Assembly: GCA_963730305.1 (NCBI GenBank)
Contig: CAVSRB010000005.1
Location: forward strand, 1 to 64,000
Direction: 5' to 3'
Length of the DNA: 64,000 nucleotides
Source of the DNA: CAMYMQ01 sp963730305
Lineage (GTDB): Bacteria > Pseudomonadota > Alphaproteobacteria > Bin65
The position numbers and the translations under genes were made by a program. The stretch's first letter is position 1. Every line of letters begins with the position of its first letter. The notes beneath the pieces are model-generated. The model saw only the letters and a list, made by a program, of their open reading frames with translations, made no database searches and was not told the origin of the DNA. Of the stretch, positions 8,487-17,289 are shown in pieces.

Positions 8487-9398
8487 ATGAGACAGCTTTT
8501 TGCCTTCGTCGCTATTGTCACACTGCTTGGCGCCTGCTCGGACCCCAATCCGTTCGGCAGCGACACGGCGTCGACAGACGCCGCCAGGGACAAGGCGGCG
8601 GTGGCCGAGACCAAGCCGGCCACGCCGAAGCGGGTGGTGATCGCGAAGCTCGAGACCGAGCTCGACCCCGAGCCGGCCACGCCCGTGAAGGCGGCCGATC
8701 CGAAGGCCCTTGACCGTTTGGCGCCGGCGTCGCGCGCGGATTCTCCCAAGTCGGATACGCCCAAGTCGGCCTCTCCCAAGTCGGCCTCTCCCAAGTCGGA
8801 TCTCCTCAAGTCCGACGACACCAAGTCGGGCGACACCAAGTCGGATACGCTCAGGTCCGACGCCATGACGGACGCGGACGACGCCGACACTGCTGACACC
8901 ATGCCCGCCGCCGACCAGGCGTTCGTCGCCTATCTATCCGGCAAGCGGACGACCACGCGCCGCCGCGCCGCGGTGCGCCACAAGCCGGCGGCGAAGCCGC
9001 GCAAGGTCGTCAAGATCGGCGAGTACCAGCTCGACAAGATCGCGCCGGGCGCCGGGCCGGGCCGCCGCACGGGCAACATCGACGACGCCTATTCGGCGGA
9101 CCGCGATTTCATCAAGGTGCTGATGACCGACCAGAAGCCGGCGCGCCGGCGGTATCACCGCATCAGGAAGCACAAGCGCGTCATCGCCAAGCCGTCGCCG
9201 CGCAAGAGCGTGACCCGCAAGAAGACGCGGACCATCCGTGTCGCCCGCCGCACCCGCAAGGCCACCCGGACCGCGACGCGGACCGCGTACCGGCGCCCCC
9301 GGACGCAGCCGCGGCGTACCGACAACAGGGCGCTGGCGACGCTCGACGGCGCCGACGCGGCCGACCGCGAGGTGCTCAAGGTCCTCGGCGGCAAGTAG
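8487..9398 (+). CDS. Repeat-rich lipoprotein of unknown function
   Basis: A 303-residue protein with a lipoprotein signal peptide: short positive start, hydrophobic stretch, lipobox LLGAC with Cys17 as the lipidated residue. After an acidic/Ala-rich linker come eight tandem 5-residue units of type x-P/T-K-S-D/A (about residues 86-125), then an acidic stretch. The C-terminal half is extremely Arg/Lys-rich (RRTRKATRTATRTAYRRPR) and carries two weakly similar short motifs, D-R-D-F-I-K-V-L and D-R-E-V-L-K-V-L. The basic tail could bind anionic envelope polymers or nucleic acid, and the linker would span the periplasm; both are inference. I do not recognise the family. Next to it is an MFS gene on the same strand. 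Confidence 0.75.
   Translation: MRQLFAFVAIVTLLGACSDPNPFGSDTASTDAARDKAAVAETKPATPKRVVIAKLETELDPEPATPVKAADPKALDRLAPASRADSPKSDTPKSASPKSASPKSDLLKSDDTKSGDTKSDTLRSDAMTDADDADTADTMPAADQAFVAYLSGKRTTTRRRAAVRHKPAAKPRKVVKIGEYQLDKIAPGAGPGRRTGNIDDAYSADRDFIKVLMTDQKPARRRYHRIRKHKRVIAKPSPRKSVTRKKTRTIRVARRTRKATRTATRTAYRRPRTQPRRTDNRALATLDGADAADREVLKVLGGK
8742..8861 (+). repeat. Eight tandem 15-bp repeats inside the lipoprotein gene
   Basis: Consensus TCTCCCAAGTCGGAT-like unit, repeated eight times in frame. The central CAAGTC core (Lys-Ser) is nearly invariant and flanking positions drift from unit to unit. Units 1-4 are closest to each other and 5-8 more diverged, a pattern expected of slippage-driven expansion. 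Copy number is likely to vary between strains. Confidence 0.85.
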
Positions 9399-9446
9399 GC
9401 GCCGCGCATCAAATGGGCGCTACTCATCAAGTAGGCGCCGCGCATC
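9393..9446 (+). repeat. Three tandem 18-bp repeats spanning the lipoprotein stop codon
   Basis: Three adjacent 18-bp units: copies 1 and 3 are identical (AAGTAGGCGCCGCGCATC) and the middle copy differs at five positions. The TAG stop codon of the lipoprotein gene lies in the first copy, so loss or gain of units would not alter the protein but would alter the 3' untranslated region. Confidence 0.8.
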
Positions 9447-9635
9447 CCAGACCCACCGCGAATGGCGGTTGCCGCGTCGCCGGCCGCTGCGTGATGATAG
9501 TGCCTCAGACGCCGCCGTTCGCGCCTGTCCGTTCCCGACGCTCGCGCGGGTCGCGGACACCGTGACGGCGCACCCATCGTATTCGGGCCGGCCCCGCGGC
9601 CGCGTCCATCCAGCCGGAAACGCTCCGCACCCTTG

Positions 9636-10895
9636 ATGATCAAGCTCTCGGGCTTCGGCCGGATCGCCGCCGCCCTCCGCAACCCCAACTATGGCGTCTA
9701 CACGGCGGGCAGCTGCGTCTCGCTGATCGGCACGTGGATGCAGCGCATCGCCACCGGCTGGCTGGCGTGGGAACTGACCCATTCCGGCGCGTGGCTGGGG
9801 CTGATCGCCTTCGCCGACCTGTTCCCGACCGTCGTGGTCGGGCCGATCGCCGGCGCCGCCGCCGACCGCTGGGACCGGCTCAGGGTGACCAAGATCAGCC
9901 AGACCTTGGGCATGTGCCAGGCTTTCACCCTGTTCGGCTTCACCGCCGCGGGGCTGATCGACATCTGGCTGTTGTTCGGGCTGACCCTGTTCCTCGGCGC
10001 CGTCGCCGCGTTCAACCAGCCGGCGCGGCTGGCGCTGATCCCGAGCCTGGTGCCGCGCGAGCATCTCGGCTCGGCGGTGGCGATCAACGCGGTCGTGTTC
10101 AACCTGGCCCGCTTCATCGGCCCGGCCGTGGCCGGCATCGCCATCGTCGCCGGCGGCGTGTCGCTCGCCTTCGCGCTCAACGCCATCAGCTTCGCGCTGT
10201 TCCTGGTCGCCCTGGCGCGGGTGAAGCTGGCTCCCGACGCGGCCGAAGGGCCGCCGCGCGCCCGCCAGGGCCTGGGCGGGGCCCTGGCCGAAGGGATCGG
10301 CTACGTCGTCCGCCACGCCGGGATCGCGCCCCTATTGTTGCTGCTGATCGTCACCTCGATCGGGGTGCGGCCATTGGTCGAGCTGATGCCGGCGTTCGCG
10401 TCGCGGGTCTTCGCCTCGGGCGCCGAAGGACTGGCGATCCTGACCGCCTCGGTCGGCGTCGGCGCGATCGTGGGCGGGCTGTGGCTGGCCGGCCGCGGCG
10501 AGCCGCAGGGGCTCACGGCGGTCGTGCTGCGCAGCATCGGCGCCATGGGCGTGATCACGATCCTGTTCGCGGTGTCGGGCCGGCTCTGGCTCGCGGCGCC
10601 GCTGCTGGCGGTCTCGGGCTTCTTCGTCGTCTGCGCCGGGGTCGGGACCCAGACGCTGATCCAGCTCTCCGTCGACGCGGCGATGCGCGGGCGCGTGCTC
10701 AGCCTCTACGGTCTGATCTTCCGCGGCGGGCCGGCGATCGGCGCGCTGGCGATGGGCACGGCGTCGGATTTCGTCGGCCTGCGCTGGCCGGTGATCACCG
10801 GGGCGACCCTGGTGATCCTCGCCTGGGCGGTCGCGCGGACGCGGGCGGCCCGGATCCGGGCGTCGCTGGAGCGACCGGCCGAGCCGCAGGCCTGA
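9636..10895 (+). CDS. MFS transporter, EntS/MFS_3-like
   Basis: A 419-residue major facilitator with a start typical of the enterobactin-exporter-like MFS_3 group: ALRNPNYGVYTAGSCVSLIGTWMQ, then the A-motif region GPIAGAAADRWDRLRVTK and the helix-5 signature AAFNQPARLALIPSLVPREHL. About 12 helices, with a short Arg-rich cytoplasmic C-terminus. The group exports siderophores and other small molecules; the substrate here is unknown. I chose the ATG at 9636; a TTG directly before it is the alternative. The gene converges with a pentapeptide-repeat gene only 6 bases away. Confidence 0.85.
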   Translation: MIKLSGFGRIAAALRNPNYGVYTAGSCVSLIGTWMQRIATGWLAWELTHSGAWLGLIAFADLFPTVVVGPIAGAAADRWDRLRVTKISQTLGMCQAFTLFGFTAAGLIDIWLLFGLTLFLGAVAAFNQPARLALIPSLVPREHLGSAVAINAVVFNLARFIGPAVAGIAIVAGGVSLAFALNAISFALFLVALARVKLAPDAAEGPPRARQGLGGALAEGIGYVVRHAGIAPLLLLLIVTSIGVRPLVELMPAFASRVFASGAEGLAILTASVGVGAIVGGLWLAGRGEPQGLTAVVLRSIGAMGVITILFAVSGRLWLAAPLLAVSGFFVVCAGVGTQTLIQLSVDAAMRGRVLSLYGLIFRGGPAIGALAMGTASDFVGLRWPVITGATLVILAWAVARTRAARIRASLERPAEPQA

Positions 10896-10901
10896 CGCGG
10901 C

Positions 10902-11699
10902 CTACTTGCCGTTGCGGCAGCCGGAATTGTCGACGCTGTCGTTGGGCATGACCGTCCGGCACAGGATCGCGCCCTTCATCACCGGCTTGTAGAGCTCGGC
11001 GCCCTTCAGGTTGGCGTCGGTCAGGTTCGCGCCGGTGAGATCGACCTTGTACAGGTTGGTGCCGGTGAGCGTGGCGCCGGTCAGGTCCGCCTTGGCGAGG
11101 TCGGCCTTGTAGAGCACGGAGTTGGCCAGGTCGGCCTTGACCAGCTTGGCGCCCTTGAGGCTCGCCTTGTAGAGGTTGGTCTCGTGCAGTGTCGCGCCAC
11201 TCAGGTCGGCGCCGTCGAGGGTCGCCTGGGTCACGTTCGCCTCGGACAGGTCGGCCTTGGTCAGGTTGGCGCCGGTCATGTTCGCCTTGTACAGGTTGGC
11301 GGTGCCCAGACGGGCGCCGGCCAGGCCGGCGTTGGCGAACACCGCCTTGTAGAGGCTGGCGCCGCGCAGGTCGGCGCCGGCCGCCTTGATCCCGGAGAGG
11401 TCGGCCTTGTAGAGGTTGGCGCTGATCAGCCGGGCCCCGGTCAGGTTGGCGCCGGCGAGCTTCGCCTTGTAGAGCAGCGCGCTGGCGAGATTGGCGCCGG
11501 ACAGGTCGGCGCGCGACAGGTCGGCCCGGGTCAGCGTCGCCGAGGCGAGCCTGGCGCCGGCCAGCTTGGCGCCGGCCAGCTTGCACTTCTCGCAGCGCTT
11601 GGTCGCCTTGAGCTGGTCCACCGGACCCGCATGCGCGGCCGCGCCGGCGCCGGCGGTTACCATGAGCGCAGCCGTCGCCGCGATTGCCTGTCTGAACAT
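10902..11699 (-). CDS. Secreted pentapeptide-repeat protein with strict 20-residue period
   Basis: A signal peptide (MFRQAIAATAALMVTAGAG...AHA) is followed by a Cys-x-x-Cys near the start of the mature protein (RCEKC). Then come about 40 pentapeptide repeats of A(D/N)Lxx type and a short tail with two Cys. These repeats form a right-handed quadrilateral beta-helix, one turn per 20 residues. Here the triplet Leu-Tyr-Lys recurs at exact 20-residue intervals: nine times in ten consecutive slots, with one slot reading VTQ. Each helical turn therefore presents Tyr-Lys at the same face, a periodic stripe suited to binding a regular partner (inference). A second ATG at 11708 is possible. Export to the periplasm or outside is likely. 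Confidence 0.88.
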   Translation of the reverse strand: MFRQAIAATAALMVTAGAGAAAHAGPVDQLKATKRCEKCKLAGAKLAGARLASATLTRADLSRADLSGANLASALLYKAKLAGANLTGARLISANLYKADLSGIKAAGADLRGASLYKAVFANAGLAGARLGTANLYKANMTGANLTKADLSEANVTQATLDGADLSGATLHETNLYKASLKGAKLVKADLANSVLYKADLAKADLTGATLTGTNLYKVDLTGANLTDANLKGAELYKPVMKGAILCRTVMPNDSVDNSGCRNGK

Positions 11700-11916
11700 G
11701 TCCCACACCCGTTGTTTCGCGCCGTTGGAGCGGGCCCTGGCCGCCCGGTTCGCTGCGCGATCATAGGGGCCGCGGCGCTGGTTTCAATGCTGCGATGAAG
11801 TCCGCCGACAATAGCATGGACATTGCAGAGTCGCGCGATACACTCCCGAAGCGAGCTCGTTGCAAATGCATCAAATAATCGGGCCGCAGGGAGGAAACCG
11901 TGAAACCAGGCGCTCG

Positions 11917-12762
11917 ATGAGCCGTACCGCCGCGTTGCGCGAAGTTGGGGCCGCGGAGCCGATCCTGTCCGTCGCAGGCGTGTCCAAGGCGTTCGGCGGC
12001 GGGCGCAAGGACCGCGTCGTCGCGCTCGACGACGTCTGGCTCGACGTCCTGCCCGGCGAGTTCGTCTCGATCATCGGCCCGTCGGGCTGCGGCAAGACCA
12101 CCCTGTTCAACATCATCGCGGGCCTGCTCGACGGCTACGACGGCGAGATCGCCATCGACGGCCGTCCGATCGACGGCGTCCACCACGACGTCGGCGTGGT
12201 GTTCCAGGAGGAATCGACCTTCCCCTGGCGCACCACCCTGGACAACGTCGCCTTCCCGCTCGAGATCGACGGCGTGCCGCGGGCCGAGCGCGAGGCCAAG
12301 GCGCGCGATCTGATCCGGCTGGTCGGGCTGGAGGGCTTCGAGAGCCACTATCCGGCGCAGCTCTCCGGCGGCATGAAGCAGCGCACCGCGGTCGCCCGCA
12401 CGCTCGCCTACGAGCCCCGGCTGATGCTGCTCGACGAGCCGTTCGGCGCGCTCGACGAGCAGACCCGGATGCTGCTCGGCGACAAGCTGCTCGAGATCCA
12501 GGCGGCGCTCAAGCAGACCATGCTGCTGATCACCCACAACATCGCCGAGGCGGTGCAGCTCAGCGACCGGGTGGTGATCATGACCTTCCGCCCGGGCAAG
12601 ATCAAAAAGACGCTCGCGATCGACCTGCCGCGGCCGCGCACGTCGGAGATCGTCTCGACCCCGGCGTTCGGCCAGTATGTCGGCGCGATCTGGAGCGAGC
12701 TGCGCGAGGAGGCGGCCCGCGGCATGGAGGCGGCGGAGGCGAGCCGCGCAGGGCCGCGGTGA
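11917..12762 (+). CDS. ABC transporter ATPase, nitrate/sulfonate/taurine type
   Basis: ATP-binding subunit of an importer of the SsuB/TauB/NrtD class. Walker A is GPSGCGKTT, the Q-loop VVFQEESTFPWRT, the signature LSGGMKQRTAVARTLA, Walker B LMLLDEPFGALDEQ and the switch His in LLITHNIAEA. It heads a four-gene unit: ATPase, two permeases, binding protein. GGAGG at 11890-11894 actually serves a GTG at 11900 that opens a six-codon frame. Its TGA overlaps the ATG of this gene (ATGA at 11917), so translation may be coupled to a mini-leader. Substrate cannot be read from the sequence; organosulfur or organonitrogen compounds are usual. Confidence 0.9.
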   Translation: MSRTAALREVGAAEPILSVAGVSKAFGGGRKDRVVALDDVWLDVLPGEFVSIIGPSGCGKTTLFNIIAGLLDGYDGEIAIDGRPIDGVHHDVGVVFQEESTFPWRTTLDNVAFPLEIDGVPRAEREAKARDLIRLVGLEGFESHYPAQLSGGMKQRTAVARTLAYEPRLMLLDEPFGALDEQTRMLLGDKLLEIQAALKQTMLLITHNIAEAVQLSDRVVIMTFRPGKIKKTLAIDLPRPRTSEIVSTPAFGQYVGAIWSELREEAARGMEAAEASRAGPR

Positions 12763-13532
12763 CCGCCTTGGCCGCCGCGTTGCGCCGGTTCGTCCTGTCG
12801 CCCACCGCGGCGGGGCTGGCCGGGCTCGCGGTGTTCGTGCTCGCCCTGCAATACATGGTCGGGGCGGGGTGGATCGACCACACCGTGGTCGCCCGGCCGA
12901 GCGACGTGATCGCGGCCTTCCCGTTCGTCGATGAGGAGCTCGACCTGGTCGACTCGTTCCTGTCGACCTTGGGCACGACCGTCGCCGCGACCGCGCTGTC
13001 GCTCGCGGTCGGCGTGGCGCTCGGCTACCTGTTCTACCGGAAGCGCGCCTTCGGGCTCGCCTACGAGGGCTGGCTCGCCGCCGGCTTCGCGGCGCCGACC
13101 GTGCTGCTCTACCCGCTGTTCCTGGTGATTTTCGGCCGGACGATCCTGATGCTCGTGGTGATGAGCGCGATCCCGGGCACGATTCCGATCGCGATCCACG
13201 TCTATCACGGGCTGCGCGGCGTGCCGAAGACGCTGATCGACGTCGGGCGCAGCCTCAACGTGCCCGAGCGGCAGATGTTCTGGAAGATCGCGCTGCCGGC
13301 GGCGACGCCGACCATCTTCGCCGGGATCCGGGTCAGCGTGATGTACATCCTGATCAACGTCATCGCGATCGAGTATCTGGTCAATTTCGGCGGCCTCGGC
13401 CGGGTGGTCTCGGAGATGTCGTTCCGTTTCGAGGTGCCGGGGACCTACGCCGGCATCCTCCTGGTGATCGTGGTCAGCGTGATGTTCTACTGGGTGATGC
13501 GACGGGTCGAGCGATGGCTGCGCCCGCAATAG
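12759..13532 (+). CDS. ABC transporter permease (first of two)
   Basis: Inner-membrane permease of the BPD_transp_1 family, about six helices. The EAA-type cytoplasmic loop (LIDVGRSLNVPERQMFWKIALPAATPTIFAGIR) contacts the ATPase. The GTG start overlaps the upstream stop (GTGA), so translation is coupled. The downstream permease starts inside its last codons. The two permeases are clearly different proteins, implying a heterodimeric channel, whereas typical sulfonate and taurine systems use one permease twice. Confidence 0.88.
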   Translation: MTALAAALRRFVLSPTAAGLAGLAVFVLALQYMVGAGWIDHTVVARPSDVIAAFPFVDEELDLVDSFLSTLGTTVAATALSLAVGVALGYLFYRKRAFGLAYEGWLAAGFAAPTVLLYPLFLVIFGRTILMLVVMSAIPGTIPIAIHVYHGLRGVPKTLIDVGRSLNVPERQMFWKIALPAATPTIFAGIRVSVMYILINVIAIEYLVNFGGLGRVVSEMSFRFEVPGTYAGILLVIVVSVMFYWVMRRVERWLRPQ

Positions 13533-14362
13533 CCGCGACCGAGCGCGATCAGGCGGCGGCCCGGTCGCGCCGGCGGCCGATGGGCCCGGGCACGATTCGC
13601 GTCATCACCATCGTCGTCGCGATCGCGATCTGGGAATTGCTGGCCCGCTCGGGCTGGTTCTATCAGGACGTCATCCCGCCGATCTGGCAGATCGCCTACG
13701 CCCTGTTCGAGGAGCTGATCTCGGCCGGCTTCTGGCACGATCTCGGCGTGACCCTCGAGGAGCACGTGGTCGGGTTCACGGTCGGCTCGGCGCTGGCGAT
13801 CACGGCCGGAATCGCGCTCGGCGCCAACCCCTTCGTCCGGCGCGCGGCCGAGCCCTATCTCAACGCGCTCGGCTCGACGCCCAAGATCATCTTCCTGCCG
13901 ATCCTGTTCCTGATCTTCGGCACCGGGATCGAAACGAAGATGGCCAACGGCGCGCTGTCGGCCTTCTTCCCGGTGGTCTTCGCGACCATGCTCGGCATGG
14001 TCCTGGTCAACCCGGTGCATCTCCGGGTCGGGCGCAGCTTCAACATCTCGCGGCGCCACCTGATCACCAAGGTCTACATCCCGTCGATGATCGGCCCGCT
14101 GATGATCGGTCTCAAGCTGGGCATGGCGATCGCCGTGACCGGGGTGCTGGTCTCCGAGATCAGGGCCGCCAACGCCGGCATCGGCTACCGGATTTCCAAC
14201 TATTACGACGACTTCCAGATCGCGCCGCTCTACGCGCTGATCATCGTCTGCTTCTCGCTGGCGGCCTTTGCCCATGTCGGCATGTCGGCGGTGCAGCGGC
14301 GCTTCACGCGCCACGAAAGCCTGGATGCGGAAACGACCGAGCGGCTGCAGAGCCAACGATAA
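13514..14362 (+). CDS. ABC transporter permease (second of two)
   Basis: Second BPD_transp_1 permease of the unit, 282 residues. It has a long Arg-rich cytoplasmic N-terminus before the first helix and an EAA loop (LRVGRSFNISRRHLITKVYIPSMIGPLMIGLKLG). Its ATG overlaps the end of the preceding permease by 19 bases. Together with that permease, the ATPase and the binding protein at 14422 it completes an importer. Confidence 0.88.
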   Translation: MAAPAIAATERDQAAARSRRRPMGPGTIRVITIVVAIAIWELLARSGWFYQDVIPPIWQIAYALFEELISAGFWHDLGVTLEEHVVGFTVGSALAITAGIALGANPFVRRAAEPYLNALGSTPKIIFLPILFLIFGTGIETKMANGALSAFFPVVFATMLGMVLVNPVHLRVGRSFNISRRHLITKVYIPSMIGPLMIGLKLGMAIAVTGVLVSEIRAANAGIGYRISNYYDDFQIAPLYALIIVCFSLAAFAHVGMSAVQRRFTRHESLDAETTERLQSQR

Positions 14363-14421
14363 CGGTCGTCCGGCCACAACGAGACCCCGGGACGGACCGG
14401 GTCGCAAACGGAGGAAACGTC

Positions 14422-15384
14422 ATGTCCAAGAAGAGGATCACATCACTCGCGCTCGGCGTCGCCGGCGCGGCGATGATCGCAACGGGCGCGTCGGGCGCCG
14501 CCAAGGTCAGGGTCGCCATCGGCCAGCTCGGCCTGTGGGACACCATGGTCACCGTCATGGCCATCAAGAAGGGCTGGTACAAGGCCGCCGGCATCGACGT
14601 CGACTACATCAAGACCCGCGGCGGCGCCGCCACGGTCCGCGCGGTGACGTCCGGCGACCGTGCGATCGGCATGTCCAACGGGATCATCGGCGCGATCGCG
14701 GCGTTCCGGAAGGGCCTGCCGGTGCGCATCATCAGCTCCGAGATGATCGGCGCCGACATGTATTGGATCGTCCGCGCCGACAGCAAGCTGAAGAAGCCCA
14801 CGGATATCAACGGCCACACGCTCGGCTTCTCGCGGCCGGGTTCGTCGACCGACCTCACCGTGCGCGCCATCGCCGACTATCTGAAGGTCAAGCCGAAGTT
14901 CGTGCCCGTCGGCGGCCCGTCGGGCTCGCGCACCCAGGTGATGAGCGGTCAGGTCGACGCGGGCTGGCAGGTGCCGCCCTTCGGCGTCGGCCTGGTCCAG
15001 AGCGGCAAGGCGCGCATCCTGTTCAAGGGCGATCTCGCCAAGTCCCTGTCCGACATCTCGATCCGGGTCAACATCGCCAATGCCAAGTGGCTCGCCGCCA
15101 ACCGCGCCACCGCGCGCAAGTTCCTCGAGGTGCGCAAGCAGACCATCGCCTGGATGAACGGCCCCGGCCGTGCCGAGGCGATCCAGATCTGGACCCAGTT
15201 CAACAAGAAGCTGAAGCCGTCGGTTGCCAAGGCCGCCGCCGCCTTCTATTCGAACAGCCAGATGCGGCTCGGGCCGATCGCGGGTATCGACAAGGCGATC
15301 GCGCTCGCGGTCAAATACAAGCGGATCAAGACGCCGCTGACCGCCGCCGAGAAGAAGCAGTTGTTCCAGGTCCTCGTCCAATAG
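14422..15384 (+). CDS. ABC transporter substrate-binding protein (NMT1/SsuA-like)
   Basis: Periplasmic solute receptor of 320 residues. It has a signal peptide (MSKKRITSLALGVAGAAMIATGASGA), then KVRVAIGQLGLWDTMVTVMAIKKGWYKAAGIDVDYI, the characteristic opening of NMT1/THI5-like and nitrate/sulfonate receptors. GGAGG lies 7 bases upstream of the ATG. A T-tailed hairpin follows the gene (15408), so the ABC unit ends here. Ligand unknown; no sulfonate-specific pocket can be claimed from sequence alone. Confidence 0.88.
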   Translation: MSKKRITSLALGVAGAAMIATGASGAAKVRVAIGQLGLWDTMVTVMAIKKGWYKAAGIDVDYIKTRGGAATVRAVTSGDRAIGMSNGIIGAIAAFRKGLPVRIISSEMIGADMYWIVRADSKLKKPTDINGHTLGFSRPGSSTDLTVRAIADYLKVKPKFVPVGGPSGSRTQVMSGQVDAGWQVPPFGVGLVQSGKARILFKGDLAKSLSDISIRVNIANAKWLAANRATARKFLEVRKQTIAWMNGPGRAEAIQIWTQFNKKLKPSVAKAAAAFYSNSQMRLGPIAGIDKAIALAVKYKRIKTPLTAAEKKQLFQVLVQ

Positions 15385-15407
15385 CGGGCTGACCTGAACG
15401 CCGGGTG

Positions 15408-15445
15408 CCGGCCGCGGCGGAGGCGCGTCGCGGCCGGATCTTTTT
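15408..15445 (+). terminator. Rho-independent terminator after the first ABC unit
   Basis: Stem CCGGCCGCG (15408-15416) pairs perfectly with CGCGGCCGG (15429-15437) across a 12-base loop and is followed by ATCTTTTT. It lies 24 bases after the binding-protein stop and before the ThDP enzyme gene. Confidence 0.8.
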
Positions 15446-15490
15446 CGGGGCTCGCCGCAGGCCCGCACACGCCGTCGAAGGGGGTGTCGA

Positions 15491-17273
15491 ATGAACGAGA
15501 TGCACAAACTGGACCTGCCCGTCGCCGCCGACAACCGCCGCATGGGCTGGGTCAGCGACGTCGCCGCCGAGGTGCTGCAGCGGCTGGGCTTCCGCTACAT
15601 CGCGCTCAACCCCGGGGCGAGCTATCGCGGCCTCCACGACAGCCTGGTCAACTACCTCGGCAACCGCGATCCGCAGATCCTGCTGTGCCTCCACGAGGAT
15701 CATCCGATCTCGATCGCCCACGGCTACGCCAAGGTCGCCGGCGAGCCGATGGCCGCGGTGGTCCATTCCAACGTCGGCCTGCTCCACGGCCTGATGTCGG
15801 TGTTCAACGCCTGGTGCGACCGCGCGCCGGTCTACCTGCTCGGCGCCACCGGGCCGGTCGACGCCTCGCGCCGCCGGCCGTGGATCGACTGGATCCACAC
15901 CGCCAAGGACCAGGGCGCGCTGTTGCGCAACTTCACCAAGTGGGACGACGAGCCGCGCTCACCCACGGCATTGGTCGAGAGCCTGCTGCGCGGGGCGGTG
16001 ATGGCGAAGACCGCGCCCAAGGGGCCGGTCTACCTGTGCCTCGACGCCGGGCTTGCAGGAGACCGAGCTGGCCGAACCGGTCGACATCCCCGACATCGCC
16101 CGCTTCGCGCCGGGCCAGCCGCCGGCGGCCGACGCCGACAGCGTGGCCAAGGCCGCCGACCTGTTGCTCGGCGCCGAGCGGCCGGTGCTGATGATGGGTC
16201 GGATGTCGCGCAGCCGGGAGGATTGGGACCGGCGCGTGCGCCTGGCCGAGCTGCTCGGCGCGGGCGTGATCACCGACCTCAAGACCGCGGTGCCGTTCCC
16301 GACCGGCCATCCGCTCCACGTCGGCGCGCCGTCCCTGTGGCTGCGCGACGACCGGGCCGAGGCGGTGACCAAGGCGGATGCCATCCTGGCGCTCGACTGG
16401 ATCGACCTGGCCGGCAGCTTCAAGTCCGCCGGGGTCGGCGCCAACGTCGCCGCCCAGGTGGTCAACTGCAGCGTCGACCTCTACGCCCACAACGGCTGGT
16501 CGATGGACCATTTCGGCCTGCCGCCGAGCGACCTCACCATCCACGCCGACCCCGACCGCTTCGTCGCCCAGCTGGTCGAGGCGCTCGAGGCGCGGCTCGG
16601 CGGCAAGCCGCGTTGGAGCGGCGACGCCGCGGCGCCGGATGTCGCGCCCGACGTGGCGCCCGATAAGGGCGCGGACGACCCGCTGGCGCCGTCGGACATC
16701 GGCTACGCGCTGCGCGCCGTGCAGGGTGGCCGCCAGTACACCTTCACCCGTCTCAACCTGGGCTGGGACGGCGCGGTGTTCCCGTTCAACGACCCGCTCG
16801 ACTATATCGGGGCGGACGGCGGCGGCGGGCTCGGCTCGGCCACCGGCATCACCATCGGCGCGGCGCTCGCGCTGCAGGGCTCGGGCCGGCTGCCGGTCGG
16901 CGTCATCGGCGACGGCGACTTCATGCAGGGGGCGACCGCGCTGTGGACGGCGGCGCGCTACCAGGTCCCGGCGCTGTTCGTGGTCGCCAACAACCGCTCC
17001 AACTTCAACGACGAGGTCCATCAGGAGACCGTCGCCAAGATGCGCAACCGGCCGGTCGAGAACAAATGGATCGGCCAGCGTATCGACGACCCGGCGGTCG
17101 ACCTCGCCGCGCTCGCCCGCGCCCAGGGGGTCGATGCGACCGGCCCGGTCAAGACCTGGCCGGCGCTGCTCGAGGCGCTGGAGGCGGGGCTGACGGCGGT
17201 GGAATCGGGCAAGCCCCACCTGATCGACGTCTGGATCGAGCCCGGCTACAGCACGCCGATGGTGACGCGCTGA
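15491..17273 (+). CDS. Thiamine-diphosphate-dependent enzyme, acetolactate synthase-like (one frameshift)
   Basis: Removing one T near 16053 gives 593 residues with the three-domain plan of the acetolactate synthase/benzoylformate decarboxylase superfamily. The N-terminal PYR domain has the catalytic Glu in LCLHEDHPISIAHGYAK. The middle domain is about residues 200-350 (RPVLMMGRMSRS). The C-terminal PP domain has the ThDP/Mg motif GVIGDGDFMQGATALW...ANNRSNFND. The reaction is probably decarboxylation or carboligation of a 2-oxo acid. It lies between two ABC importers and 17 bases from the convergent second one, so it may process their substrate (inference). It is not an obvious sulfoacetaldehyde acetyltransferase. 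Total length fits exactly one extra base. Confidence 0.8.
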
Positions 17274-17289
17274 ACTTCGGGATTGACGG

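Noticed and set aside
8742..8861. CRISPR-like array
   Set aside because: Units are 15 bp without spacers, in frame and inside a gene; no cas genes.
15491..17273. Sulfoacetaldehyde acetyltransferase
   Set aside because: The sequence has only the general ThDP motifs, and no phosphate acetyltransferase or sulfoacetaldehyde gene is nearby.
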